Source of the DNA: Anatilimnocola floriformis
GTDB taxonomy: Bacteria; Planctomycetota; Planctomycetia; Pirellulales; Pirellulaceae
Direction of reading: 5' to 3'
NCBI RefSeq assembly: GCF_024256385.1
Contig: NZ_JAMLFW010000002.1
Location: 2,108,001 to 2,172,000, forward strand
Length of the DNA stretch: 64,000 nucleotides
Below are positions 44,399 through 53,306 of this stretch, piece after piece. Below the pieces are notes generated by a model. The model had not been told where the DNA came from and did no database searches. It worked only from the letters and a program-made list of their open reading frames with translations. Within the stretch, counting starts at the first letter, position 1. Each line of letters opens with the position of its first letter. The position numbers and the translations under genes were made by a program.

Positions 44399-45939
44399 TG
44401 CCGCGCAAGCCTACGATCATCGTCCTCAGCGCCATCGTTGTCCTGACCGTTATTCTGCGCGGCTGGCAATTGGGCGAGAGTTTGTGGCTTGATGAGTTGC
44501 ACACTTCCTGGACCGTCAGTGGTTCGCTCAGCGATGTCGCCCAGCGCGCGGCCGTAGGCAATCAATCGCCCGTTTACTTTTGGCTGACTTGGTTCTCCGC
44601 GAGATTGCCGCTTCCTGGCGAAATTGCATTGCGACTGCCGAGCATGCTTGCCGGCTGCGCACTGCCTGTCGCGGTCTTCTGGCTCTGTAAAAAGTTGTTG
44701 CCGAAGAAAGGGAGTGAGTCGGCTGACGACACCGTACCGTTGCTGGCGGCAGCGCTGGTGGCCATCGCTCCTCGGGCGATCTTCTATTCGCAGGAAGCCC
44801 GGCCCTATGCGATCCTGATGCTCGTCGCGGCGCTGCACTACGGCGTTTTGCTGAAGGGCCTCGAGCGAGCGACATGGCAGATGCGAACCTACTGGGTGAT
44901 TACGGGTGCGCTGCTGGTGCATTTGCATTACACGGGCGGGCTGATACTGCTGGCCGAATTGGTTGCACTCCTACTGCTCGCCATCAGCGACGTCCGCCAG
45001 CGTTCTCCCTCGGGCGCGGATTGTTCGCCATTCAAGATGTGCACGAACTGCCTGGTCGATATCGGGGCATTGGTGGTGTTGCTCCTCCCCGCTATTCCCG
45101 GCATGCTCGCTGTTTCCGCGCGGCGAGAAAACTGGAGCCACTTTGTCGAGCCGCAGCCATGGGAAGCGATCCTGCTGTTGTTTCCTTGGACGACGGCGGT
45201 CGTGGTTCTCATCGTGCTCAAATGGTGGCGACCGGTCCTGCAACAGCCAAGCCTGATCCTGCTGGCGTGCTGGATTTTCGTGCCGCAGATCACGGCCTGG
45301 CTGACTACGCAGGTTGATGTCGCGCGGCTGTTTCATTCGCGGTATTTGATCGCAGTGATGCCGGCGACTTTGATCGCGGCTGCCCTGTGCGTGCGACTTT
45401 GCGGCAACGCGGCGACACAATCGATTGCGGCGGGCATCATTCTCGCCATTGCTTTTGCTACCAGCGGCATCATGCACAACTGGCGGCAGGATGGCAAAGT
45501 CTTGCACGATCGGCGCGAAGATTGGCGCGGAGCCGTCGCGGCATTGAACGACAAACTGAAGAACGACTCCGCGACCAATCCGCCAATTCTCGTGCGCAGC
45601 GGTCTGATCGAAGCCGATGCGCTACGTGACAACGGCGAACCATTTTTCCGCGACTACTGTCTCTGTCCGGTGAAAGGAATCTATCGGCTGAACTCGGATA
45701 ATCTCATTCCGCTGACAACCGATGAGCCAGGACTGCTACAGGCGGAGTTGAGCGAACGGTTGCGGAGTGAAGATAGTCTGTGGCTGTTAGTGCGCACCTC
45801 GCAAGCAAGCGTGCGAGAACAATTGCTGAAGGACTTGAAAAAGTCGCTCGGAGTCGAGATCGAAGCGAGTGAACCACAGTTCTTTGGCAACCTGTATTTG
45901 CAGCAGATCAAGCTGCGGCAGTTACCGGTCCGGCGCTGA
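44398..45939 (+). CDS. GT39-like integral membrane glycosyltransferase
   Basis: 513 residues from the ATG at 44398; its first base is the last base of the htrA-like stop (TGATG overlap). About ten membrane segments. An early acidic motif SLWLDELHTSW lies in the first external loop, as in the GT-C fold (PMT/ArnT) that moves sugar from a lipid carrier, and the N-terminal part fits the PMT_2 region. A soluble tail of about 100 residues follows the last helix. It ends 18 bases inside the next gene, which runs the other way. Confidence 0.8.
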   Translation: MPRKPTIIVLSAIVVLTVILRGWQLGESLWLDELHTSWTVSGSLSDVAQRAAVGNQSPVYFWLTWFSARLPLPGEIALRLPSMLAGCALPVAVFWLCKKLLPKKGSESADDTVPLLAAALVAIAPRAIFYSQEARPYAILMLVAALHYGVLLKGLERATWQMRTYWVITGALLVHLHYTGGLILLAELVALLLLAISDVRQRSPSGADCSPFKMCTNCLVDIGALVVLLLPAIPGMLAVSARRENWSHFVEPQPWEAILLLFPWTTAVVVLIVLKWWRPVLQQPSLILLACWIFVPQITAWLTTQVDVARLFHSRYLIAVMPATLIAAALCVRLCGNAATQSIAAGIILAIAFATSGIMHNWRQDGKVLHDRREDWRGAVAALNDKLKNDSATNPPILVRSGLIEADALRDNGEPFFRDYCLCPVKGIYRLNSDNLIPLTTDEPGLLQAELSERLRSEDSLWLLVRTSQASVREQLLKDLKKSLGVEIEASEPQFFGNLYLQQIKLRQLPVRR

Positions 45940-47484
45940 TCTGACGACAACGGTTGCCGAGCCTTCGTTGTCGGCGAGCTTGGCTGGCGAATCGTTCAGA
46001 CACAGATAGAGCGTGCCGCTTTTTAGCGGCTTGATGCGGCCGGCCGAGCCGATGACATCGGGTTGCGACAGCGGCGTGACCATCGTGTCATTGTGCTTCG
46101 GATCGCTGACCGCAGCCAGCAGAATGCCAAGCGGCTGATGCTGGTGGTACTCGAGCGTAATGCCGTTCGGCTCGCAGACCCACGGCTTGGGTTCGCGAGC
46201 GAGCGTGTAGCGACCGGTGGCGGTCAGTTCATAAGTCTGGCCCGCTTCCACCAGAATGCCCGTCGATTGCCAGGCTCGATCGGCCACCACCGTGACAGTC
46301 GTCGGCTCGGTCAGAGGCTGAGCTGGCTTGCGGACGGTGGCGGCTCGCGCCACGTCATAGCCGTATTCGAGGTTGATCACGTACAGCTGCCAGTCCTCCA
46401 CGATTTGCGGCCAATTGGCGTGCAACTCCTTGAAGAACATCCGCGTAAAGTTGTAGGTACTGTCGGCTGTCTTTTTGCGAAGATCCTGAAAAGGAGCCGT
46501 CGTTTGCGGATGCGCATTGAGAAAGGTCGTCGCGGCCCAGCACCAACCGTAGGCTTCGTTTTTGAGATGAGCCTGCGCATCGTAAGTCAGGATGCCGGAG
46601 AGAGTCATACCGCGATTGGCGGCAAACTCATCCCGAACGATTTTCACCCGGCCCCAGTACGGCACCTGCGTTTTGTCGGGCGGGTTGTATCCCAGCACCA
46701 GTCGCTGGCCGTCCCACAAATGCGTGCCGAGGAGCTCGGCCATCCCTTCGCTGTACCACGGCGGACCGGCGCCGCCGAGATGATGACTCATGAAGGCATG
46801 CGTTCCTTCGTGCAGCAGAAGATGGCGGCGGTAGTAATCGCTGGGCTGATCGAAGAGCCAGAACTGGGCTCCCGTCTGATAGCCGTTGGGAAAATCGGGC
46901 ACGTCGCTGCCGTAGAGGCCGGCACCTTGAAACCGCTCTTTGCTCACCATCACGCAGCCGACCATTTTCCAGTTGGCGAGCTTGGCCTGGTCGATCGAAA
47001 AATACTTCCCCCACTCGACGACGGCGGCATCGAAGATCGTCGGCAGGTTTTTGATGTCCTCGACTTTTTCCGGCACATCGGTGTAGAGAATCAAATGCTT
47101 GCCGGTCAGTTTACGAATACCAGCCGCGGCAATCTTGCCGTCGTCGAGTTGCGGCAGCGGATACTCGCGAGGCACGCCGCGATCGGTGATCTCGGGCACA
47201 GCGGGCGCGGGAACGGCGAGTTCTTGCGGCGTGAGTGCATTCTTCCGCTGAGCGAACTCGTTCGTTGGTTGCTCTTCGGTGGGCTGCTGCGGAACAACTT
47301 TTGGCGGCAGCGCAGCCTTCTTAGTAGGCGCTACTGGTTTGGGCTGCGTAGTTTGTTTCGTCGACTTCGCGACGAGTTTTTTCGACTGCTTCGCCACGGG
47401 TTGATTGGCGGGAGCACAGCCAGTGCAAAGGGCAAGGCCGCAGCTCAAAACGATGCCGATGAAAAGGTGCTTACCGAAATCCAT
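45922..47484 (-). CDS. Metallopeptidase-like lipoprotein (DUF1570 type)
   Basis: 520 residues from the ATG at 47484, which gives a lipobox signal (VLSCGLALCTGC, Cys23). A Lys/Thr/Pro-rich linker leads to a peptidase domain with HLLLHEGTHAF (His225, Glu226, His229) and a following Glu in PWYSEGMAELLGTHLW, a gluzincin pattern like that of DUF1570 proteins. The C-terminal third is beta-rich (WQSTGILVEAGQTYELTATG). The last six codons overlap the convergent glycosyltransferase gene. Substrate unknown. Confidence 0.85.
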   Translation of the reverse strand: MDFGKHLFIGIVLSCGLALCTGCAPANQPVAKQSKKLVAKSTKQTTQPKPVAPTKKAALPPKVVPQQPTEEQPTNEFAQRKNALTPQELAVPAPAVPEITDRGVPREYPLPQLDDGKIAAAGIRKLTGKHLILYTDVPEKVEDIKNLPTIFDAAVVEWGKYFSIDQAKLANWKMVGCVMVSKERFQGAGLYGSDVPDFPNGYQTGAQFWLFDQPSDYYRRHLLLHEGTHAFMSHHLGGAGPPWYSEGMAELLGTHLWDGQRLVLGYNPPDKTQVPYWGRVKIVRDEFAANRGMTLSGILTYDAQAHLKNEAYGWCWAATTFLNAHPQTTAPFQDLRKKTADSTYNFTRMFFKELHANWPQIVEDWQLYVINLEYGYDVARAATVRKPAQPLTEPTTVTVVADRAWQSTGILVEAGQTYELTATGRYTLAREPKPWVCEPNGITLEYHQHQPLGILLAAVSDPKHNDTMVTPLSQPDVIGSAGRIKPLKSGTLYLCLNDSPAKLADNEGSATVVVRSAPDR

Positions 47485-47553
47485 GCCGCGGCCCGCCTGT
47501 GTGAGATGTCCCTGGCGTTTATTATAGGACAAACGCGGGAAAGTCGGCGCACG

Positions 47554-47591
47554 AAAAAAGCGACTTGTCCGGAAGAGGTGGGACAAGTCGC
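47554..47591 (-). terminator. Rho-independent terminator of the blaI-blaR1-like operon
   Basis: On the minus strand GCGACTTGTCC and GGACAAGTCGC form a perfect 11-base stem with a 10-base loop, followed by TTTTTT. It lies about 95 bases after the stop of the M56 peptidase gene. A second hairpin (47615-47636, CCCCTGCC/GGCAGGGG) lies between stop and terminator. Confidence 0.9.
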
Positions 47592-47686
47592 CGGGATGTT
47601 GAACGAGAGTCTCGCCCCTGCCGTTGTGGGCAGGGGTTCAACGACTTCTCCCACTAGACCGCAGGCGCGAGGGTGGTGGCGGTTGG

Positions 47687-49270
47687 TTAGCGACGGTCGC
47701 CTTCAGCTTTAGGGCGGTCACCGTCACGAGCACCTTCGCGCGGCCGATCTCCACCCTCACGAGGCCGATCACCTTCGCGGCGAGGTTCGGCGCGGAGATC
47801 GCCATCACCAGGACGACGCACGTTAGCGCCGCTAGCCCCCTTGAGGCGAGCTACTTCGGCACGGAGTTCTGCCATTTCCGCTCGCAGTTGGCGGATGATC
47901 GCGAGTAGTTCGGCATTGTCGCCAGTCGCTGGACGAGCACCTTCGCGAGTTAGTTCTCGCGGCCGATCGCCGTCACGGGCTCCTTCGCGCGGAGCACCTT
48001 CAGCACGGTTCGGATCTGGCTTGCGGGCTTCAGGGCGGCGTTCGCCATCGCGGGGGGCGCCTTCGGTGCGGGGGCGATCGCCGTCACGGCGAACCTCGCC
48101 TTCGCGTGGCTTGTCACCATCACGACGGACTTCTGCACCTTCCCGAGGACGATCACCATCACGACGCACTTCCCCATCGCGACGTTCTCCTTCACGGCGA
48201 GTTTCGGTCCGTGGAGTATCCTTCGCACCTGCCTTTGGCGCGTCATCGTCGGCTTGCGCCGGCGATGTGGCATAGATCGCGGCCAGCAAGGCCAGCGACA
48301 AGCTGCCGAGCAGCACGCCGGCGGGGACGAACGACGCTGGTCGTTCGCTGGAAATTCCGAGCACACAACGGACGCGATGGAGCAGAGTCATTTTGCCTTC
48401 TCCGAAAAAGCCCGTTGCTAGCGCCGGTCGCCCGCCGACCAGCGCCCACCGGGCCGTGAATTCCAATGCTTCGGCGTAGTCGAGCCGCAGACCGGTCGCC
48501 GACACAGCCAGTTCATCGCAGCACAGTTCGCGTTCCCGCCGCAGCCGCGCCGACAGCCACCAAATGGCCGGATGATAAAAGAGAAACGCTTCCGCGATTC
48601 GCTGCAAAAAGTTCACCCACAAATCGCACCGCCGCAGATGCGCCAGCTCGTGAGCGACGACGGCTTCGAGCAGATTGGGCGGCAACTCAAGCAACCAAGC
48701 CGCTGGCAGCAGCACGACCGGCTTGAAGAAGCCCACCGCGATAGCTTGCGAAACATGTTCGCTGGCGAAGACAACTTGCTTCACCGAATAACGCAATCGC
48801 CAGCTGACGCGCGACAGACTCGCGGCAATCTCATCAGGCAACCGCGCGCGACGGCGCATCAAGGTTTGCGTCGCCAGCCAACCTAGCAACAGCCGCAAAC
48901 TGAGCAGCACGCTCCCCAGTAACCAAGTGCAGAACAGCAAGGGCTGAAGAATGATCCACCAGGAAACACTCGACGATGCTTCGGTTACTTCGACGACTTC
49001 CGCAGTCCAAGCTTCCGAGAACAACGGCGTGGCGGCAGCGCGAGAATTGCTTTGCCAACCGATCGCCATCCAGGTGAAGACCACCATGGTGAGCATCAAA
49101 ATCAGCGCCGACAGCGACAGTGCGTAGCGGACGTTTGCGCTGCGTGGCCGGAGGACTTCGACGATCACGGCGAGGACTGCGGCGATGAGAAAGCCTTGCC
49201 ACACGAAATGAGCGAGCGTCCAAGTCAACCGCTGCGCCAGCGGATGGGAGAGGAGTTCGATGGCAGTCAT
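47687..49270 (-). CDS. BlaR1/MecR1-type membrane metallopeptidase (M56) with charged tail
   Basis: 527 residues. Three or four N-terminal membrane segments (about 20-40, 50-72, 105-130 and 310-328). The zinc peptidase motif is AVVAHELAHLRRCD (His207, Glu208, His211). In the classic BlaR1 the last helix is followed by a penicillin-sensing domain; here it is followed by about 190 residues of low complexity made of RRDGDRPREGE-type units plus a coiled coil (ELLAIIRQLRAEMAELRAEVARLKG). The gene starts 24 bases after the BlaI-like gene stops, so they form one operon. The ligand is unknown. Confidence 0.88.
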   Translation of the reverse strand: MTAIELLSHPLAQRLTWTLAHFVWQGFLIAAVLAVIVEVLRPRSANVRYALSLSALILMLTMVVFTWMAIGWQSNSRAAATPLFSEAWTAEVVEVTEASSSVSWWIILQPLLFCTWLLGSVLLSLRLLLGWLATQTLMRRRARLPDEIAASLSRVSWRLRYSVKQVVFASEHVSQAIAVGFFKPVVLLPAAWLLELPPNLLEAVVAHELAHLRRCDLWVNFLQRIAEAFLFYHPAIWWLSARLRRERELCCDELAVSATGLRLDYAEALEFTARWALVGGRPALATGFFGEGKMTLLHRVRCVLGISSERPASFVPAGVLLGSLSLALLAAIYATSPAQADDDAPKAGAKDTPRTETRREGERRDGEVRRDGDRPREGAEVRRDGDKPREGEVRRDGDRPRTEGAPRDGERRPEARKPDPNRAEGAPREGARDGDRPRELTREGARPATGDNAELLAIIRQLRAEMAELRAEVARLKGASGANVRRPGDGDLRAEPRREGDRPREGGDRPREGARDGDRPKAEGDRR

Positions 49271-49294
49271 GATCGCCTCGCTACAGAACGGAGA

Positions 49295-49687
49295 TTATTG
49301 CCGGCCTTGCTGCTTGTATTGTTGAATCGCTTTGCGAATCTCATCGAGCTCGCCCGAATCGGGCCGCGATTGATCGAGCAGATGCGCCACCAACTGACTG
49401 GCCGAACCCTCAAAGGCTCGCCCTAGCAAATCGGCGACCATGCCGCCCAGAGTTTCCTCGCGCTCGCACGCCGGAGCATAGACAAACGCCCGCCCCTCTT
49501 CGCGCCGCACGAGCTGCCCCTTGTCGGCCATCACGTTCATCAGACTCATCACCGACGTATAGGCTCGCGGCCGAACGGTGTTGAGTTCTTCGAGCACGTC
49601 GCGCACCGTACTCGGTCCGCGCTGCCAAAGAACTTTCAGCACTTCAAGCTCGGCAGACGTCGGATGTTCTTCTTTGGGCCTGGCCAT
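49295..49687 (-). CDS. BlaI/MecI-type transcriptional repressor
   Basis: 130 residues. Winged-helix dimer repressor: HPTSAELEVLKVLWQRGPSTVRDVLEELN, then AYTSVMSLMNVMADKGQLVRREEGRAFVYAP. In the family, the M56 partner cleaves or triggers removal of the repressor. The ATG lies 6 bases after a -10 box, so the transcript would be leaderless. No beta-lactamase gene lies next to it; the beta-lactamase-like gene at 52-53 kb is 3 kb away. Confidence 0.93.
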   Translation of the reverse strand: MARPKEEHPTSAELEVLKVLWQRGPSTVRDVLEELNTVRPRAYTSVMSLMNVMADKGQLVRREEGRAFVYAPACEREETLGGMVADLLGRAFEGSASQLVAHLLDQSRPDSGELDEIRKAIQQYKQQGRQ

Positions 49688-49693
49688 GCGGGG

Positions 49694-49738
49694 ATTCTAC
49701 TGGTTTGGCCGTAGATGTCAACTGTTTTTGCCGTAGAT
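49694..49738 (-). promoter_or_regulatory. Leaderless promoter of the blaI-like gene with operator-like repeats
   Basis: On the minus strand TTGACA (49721-49716) and TAGAAT (49699-49694) are 16 bases apart. A start seven bases past the -10 box would fall on the A of the ATG. The plus-strand direct repeat GCCGTAGAT occurs at 49708-49716 and 49730-49738, and TCTAC (49696-49700) pairs with GTAGA (49711-49715), so a repressor bound here would cover the promoter. Confidence 0.75.
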
Positions 49739-49818
49739 AAAAATCGTCGAACGCTCTGCGGTCGATGAAGGGAGGTAAACTCCGCAACGAGCGCAGGAAT
49801 AAGCGTCAGCGAAATTCC

Positions 49819-49861
49819 GCCCCTCACCCGAACCCTCACCCCGGAGTACCGAGGAGAGGGA
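49819..49861. repeat. Family B repeat near the beta-propeller gene
   Basis: CGCCCCTCACCCGAACCCTC followed by ACCCCGGAGTACCGAGGAGA. The right part matches the copy at 35758-35805. It lies between the blaI-like promoter and the lactonase-like gene. Confidence 0.65.
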
Positions 49862-49879
49862 GTTAGGAATGAAGGCATC

Positions 49880-50953
49880 TTAAAATTTCGCAATCGTGAC
49901 CCAGGTTAGGCTTTTGCCGACTTCGAGGGTTTCTTTTCTTTCGAGCAAACCGCTCTTGGGTCCGACTGCGTAGAGAGCCAGTTTGCCGTTGCCTTCGCCG
50001 GCGCTGAGGAGCCAGTTGCCGCTGGGGGAGAGGGCGAAGGAGCGAGGTGTTTTTTCGGTCGGCGTTTGGCCGAGGGGCGTGAGGTTGACGGCGGCGGCGT
50101 CGAAGCGGAAGCCGGCGAGGCTGTCGTGGCCGCGGTTCGAGACCCAGATGAATTCGCCGCTGGGATGGACGTGCACATCGGCGGTCGAATTCTTGCCGGT
50201 GAAATCAGCGGGCAATGTCGAGATGGTCTGCACCGGCTTGAGGCCTTTCTCCCCGTCAAAGGCGTAGAGCGTGACGCTGCTGCCGGTTTCATTGGAGCTG
50301 AAGGCGAACTTTTGCGAAGGGTGAATCGCGAGGTGCCGCGGGCCGGCTTTTTCCTGACCGCCGGCGGCCATGCTTTGCTGCGTGAGCTTGCCGGTTTGGG
50401 CGTCGAACTGAAATTGAAAGATGCCGTTAGGTTGCACGTGTGGCACGAAGAGCCATTTTTGATCGGCGGAGAGAACGGCGGCGTGTGCGGTGTTAGCCGT
50501 GGCGATGGTTTGCAACGGCTGATCGCCGAGCAGGCCGTTCTTGGCGATCGAGTGGACGGTGACTCGGCCACCGGAGTAAGAAGCTGCGAGGAGGAAGTTG
50601 CAGTTCTGATCGGCGGCGACGTAGGCCGCGTTAGCGCTGCTCTGGAGTTTGGTCCGATTCACCTCGGTTAATTTTCCTGCGTCACCAATTTTGAACGAAC
50701 CAATCTCGGCGTGCGTACGAAGAGAAGCGAATAACAGTTTCGCGCCCGGATGCACGAAGAGTGACCCGGGCGCGGCGCTCACATTCGTACGCGAAACTTC
50801 CTGCAGCTTGCCGGTCTCTTCATCAAGGTGATAGAGCACGATCGCCTGCGAGCCGGCGTCAGAAACGTAGACGCACGTTTCGGCGCCGCGCGCAACGCAA
50901 GCGAAGAGGGCGAGCCAGGAAAGCAACAGCGGCAGGATCGCACGTACAGTCAT
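49880..50953 (-). CDS. Secreted lactonase-like beta-propeller protein
   Basis: 357 residues from the ATG at 50953 (a GTG four codons earlier is possible), with signal peptide ILPLLLSWLALFACVARGA. The rest is a seven-bladed propeller of the 6-phosphogluconolactonase (Pgl/YbhE, PF10282) family, with repeated blades such as AAPGSLFVHPGAKLLFASL, DVHVHPSGEFIWVSNRGHDS and TPRSFALSPSGNWLLSAGEG. The signal peptide argues against the cytosolic pentose-phosphate enzyme, so the substrate is uncertain. Confidence 0.85.
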   Translation of the reverse strand: MTVRAILPLLLSWLALFACVARGAETCVYVSDAGSQAIVLYHLDEETGKLQEVSRTNVSAAPGSLFVHPGAKLLFASLRTHAEIGSFKIGDAGKLTEVNRTKLQSSANAAYVAADQNCNFLLAASYSGGRVTVHSIAKNGLLGDQPLQTIATANTAHAAVLSADQKWLFVPHVQPNGIFQFQFDAQTGKLTQQSMAAGGQEKAGPRHLAIHPSQKFAFSSNETGSSVTLYAFDGEKGLKPVQTISTLPADFTGKNSTADVHVHPSGEFIWVSNRGHDSLAGFRFDAAAVNLTPLGQTPTEKTPRSFALSPSGNWLLSAGEGNGKLALYAVGPKSGLLERKETLEVGKSLTWVTIAKF

Positions 50954-51111
50954 GGAGGTTCTCACATTCAGGAGTAATGAGTCGCGATGTGAATTGTCCG
51001 GCAGCCGACATTACATCGCAACAATGTTCGCTAGCAAACGGTTGCATTGCTCTGGACGATCAACTCGATCTGTATACAATCGCATGAGTCCGGGCGATGC
51101 AAGGAGGTCAC

Positions 51112-52059
51112 ATGCAGTGCAAATGGGCCCTTCGATGGGCTGCCCTTCAGTGGGCGAGGCGGGCAGTGCTTGTCGCGCTGGTAGTGTTTGCAGGAAGCTT
51201 CTCTCTTCCAAACTGTTGTTTTGCCGTTGATCCTTCGCCAGTGAATATGACTGAGCGAGCCATTGCGAATGTCTTGGGTTTGCCGCAGGGAGCAATGGCC
51301 GGCGGCGGCACCTTGATGGTGTGCGGCGGCGGGGCGTTGCCCGAAGAAGTCTACGACGAGTTCGTCAGACTCGCCGGCGGACCGAAGAGCCGATTGGTGC
51401 TCATTCCCTCGGCTCATCCTTACGAGAGCGCCGAAGAAATGCGAGCGCGTTTCAACGGCTGGCTCGATTATCCGACGGCTTCGTTTCACTTCCTCGATGC
51501 GGCGACGCGTGAAGAAGCGGAGTCCGAAGAATTTGCCAAGCCACTCGCCGACGCCACGGGCGTGTGGATGAGCGGCGGAGCGCAAGGCCGTCTGGCCGAT
51601 CTGTATAAAGGGACGCGCGTCGAAGCGTACCTGCAAAAGATGCTGGAGCGCGGCGGCGTGATTGGTGGCACGAGCGCGGGCGCGGCCATCATGTCGCAAA
51701 CGATGATTCGCTACGGCACGAGTCGCGAAGCCGTGCTCGACAACGGCTTTGGTTTGCTCTCGGGCGCGGTCGTCGATCAGCACTTTACCGAGCGAGCCCG
51801 GCACACCCGGTTGCTGGGGGCGCTGCGAGAAAATCCGCAGAAGATCGGCCTCGGCGTGGATGAGCAAACCGCGCTCATCATCCAAGCCAATAAGGTTCGC
51901 GTGCTGGGACAGAACCGCGCGACGCTGATCATGCCGGCGCCGAATCGCACGATGTCGCTGTATCTGCTTGGCAGTGGTGAAGGAGCCGAGTTCGTGCGGC
52001 GGGATGAAGAAGCCGATTCGCCGTTGAGTTTGCTGCTGAGTGACTTGGCGAAGAAGTAA
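51112..52059 (+). CDS. Cyanophycinase-like peptidase (S51 family)
   Basis: 315 residues from the ATG at 51112, which has an ideal AAGGAGGT 4-5 bases upstream; an ATG at 51097 lacks this. A signal-like segment (ARRAVLVALVVFAGSFSLPNCC) comes first. The S51 fold is seen in GGTLMVCGGGALPEEVYDEF, SRLVLIPSAHP, VWMSGGAQGRLADL and the nucleophile elbow GGTSAGAAIMS (Ser188). Cyanophycinases cut the Asp-Arg polymer cyanophycin; the exported form could act on other peptides. No cyanophycin synthetase gene is in the window. Confidence 0.87.
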   Translation: MQCKWALRWAALQWARRAVLVALVVFAGSFSLPNCCFAVDPSPVNMTERAIANVLGLPQGAMAGGGTLMVCGGGALPEEVYDEFVRLAGGPKSRLVLIPSAHPYESAEEMRARFNGWLDYPTASFHFLDAATREEAESEEFAKPLADATGVWMSGGAQGRLADLYKGTRVEAYLQKMLERGGVIGGTSAGAAIMSQTMIRYGTSREAVLDNGFGLLSGAVVDQHFTERARHTRLLGALRENPQKIGLGVDEQTALIIQANKVRVLGQNRATLIMPAPNRTMSLYLLGSGEGAEFVRRDEEADSPLSLLLSDLAKK

Positions 52060-52096
52060 GCTTGGGGACGTTGGCTGATTCTCGCCGGCAGGGAAA

Positions 52097-52182
52097 CGTA
52101 GTCCGAAGCCATGCTTCGGACGAATCGCAAACGTCGCCCGAGTGATGTTGTCCCTCATTCGAAGCATGGCTTCGAACTACGG
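52097..52182. repeat. Inverted-repeat element, family F
   Basis: Two arms, each itself a hairpin (TCCGAAGCCATGCTTCGGA at 52102-52120 and TTCGAAGCATGGCTTCGAA at 52158-52176), are inverted copies of each other, separated by about 32 bases. It fills most of the gap between two convergent genes. Confidence 0.7.
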
Positions 52183-52202
52183 GATCCTGACATCGCGAAC
52201 GG

Positions 52203-53306
52203 CTATGGCAACCATTTTTTGATCATGGCGGCGGCGACATCGTCGCAACCTTTGGTGGCCGCTTCGCCGCCGATGTTCGCAGCGCTGATCACGCCGAATT
52301 GCTTGTTCGGCGCGAGCCACATCACGGCGTACCACATGGTGTTCGAGCCGTTGTGATTCAGCGCTTTGCCGCCAGCCCACGGGCGATCGACCACGACCCA
52401 GCCGCAGGCATAGTCGCCGCCAGGAGCGGGCGTGTGCAGTCGCTGCAGCGTTTCGGGCTTGAGAAGTTGCGGCACTTCTTTGCTTTGCAAATGCAGTTGC
52501 ACATAGCTGGCGAAATCGGGAAGGCTGCAATGCACGCGGCCAGCGGGGCCGATGGCGGGCGGATTGTCGCCTTGCGAGGGCTTCTTCTCATTCTTGGCCA
52601 GCGTGTGTCCCCAGGGTTGCTGCACTTTGCCGATGACGCCGGGGGGACCGAAGCCGGCCGATTTCATTTTGAGAGGCTTGAAGAGTTGCTCGGCGATGAG
52701 GTCCTCCCAAGGTTTGCCGCCGACTTTTTCGAGCATCGCGCCAACGATCGTGTAGCCCTGATTGGAATAGATCATTTTGCTGCCGGGCGACGCGGCGGGC
52801 TTTTCGGCGAGCACGGCGGTGATGAATTCCCGGCGCTGCGCGGCGACGGATCCCTTCTCCTGCCAGGCCCGCGACCAAGCCGCGGCAGGTGGTTCGGTGG
52901 GAACACCGCCGCGGTTTTGCAGGAGTTGTTCGACCGTCACGGCAGCGTATTCGGGCTGCATTTTCGCTTTCAGATCGGGAAAAGTTTCGCCGATGGTGGT
53001 ATCCCAGCGCAACTTGCCTTGATCGATGTAGATGCCTGCCAGCGTGGCCGTCATCGATTTGGTGCACGAGCCAATGTGAAACTTGTCGGCCGTGGTGACC
53101 GGCGTTTTGTCTCCGCTCTTTCGCACGCCAACGGCGGCTTGATCGCAAACTTTGCCATCCTTGATGACGATCGTCGCGAGCGCGGGGAGATCGTGCTTGC
53201 TGCGAATCGTTTCGAGTATCTCAGCGGTTTCGGCGGCTGACGACACCGATGCGAATAGAGCCAGGCACCAGCCCATGAAAAAGAAACTTGACCAATTAGT
53301 GTACAT
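52203..53306 (-). CDS. Beta-lactamase-family serine hydrolase, secreted
   Basis: 367 residues from the ATG at 53306, chosen for its signal peptide (WSSFFFMGWCLALFASVSSAA); the frame stays open well upstream but reads like noncoding sequence. The serine acylase fold of class C-like enzymes is seen in SCTK at 80-83 (IGSCTKSMTATLAG) and YSN at 180-182 (MIYSNQGYTIVG). The family includes D,D-peptidases, esterases and beta-lactamases; antibiotic resistance cannot be assumed. It converges with the cyanophycinase-like gene. Confidence 0.88.
   Translation of the reverse strand: MYTNWSSFFFMGWCLALFASVSSAAETAEILETIRSKHDLPALATIVIKDGKVCDQAAVGVRKSGDKTPVTTADKFHIGSCTKSMTATLAGIYIDQGKLRWDTTIGETFPDLKAKMQPEYAAVTVEQLLQNRGGVPTEPPAAAWSRAWQEKGSVAAQRREFITAVLAEKPAASPGSKMIYSNQGYTIVGAMLEKVGGKPWEDLIAEQLFKPLKMKSAGFGPPGVIGKVQQPWGHTLAKNEKKPSQGDNPPAIGPAGRVHCSLPDFASYVQLHLQSKEVPQLLKPETLQRLHTPAPGGDYACGWVVVDRPWAGGKALNHNGSNTMWYAVMWLAPNKQFGVISAANIGGEAATKGCDDVAAAMIKKWLP

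Noticed and set aside
52203-53306. Antibiotic-resistance beta-lactamase controlled by the blaI-blaR1-like pair
   Set aside because: The gene is 3 kb away, on its own promoter, and the family is mostly esterases or peptidases; the M56 protein lacks a penicillin sensor.
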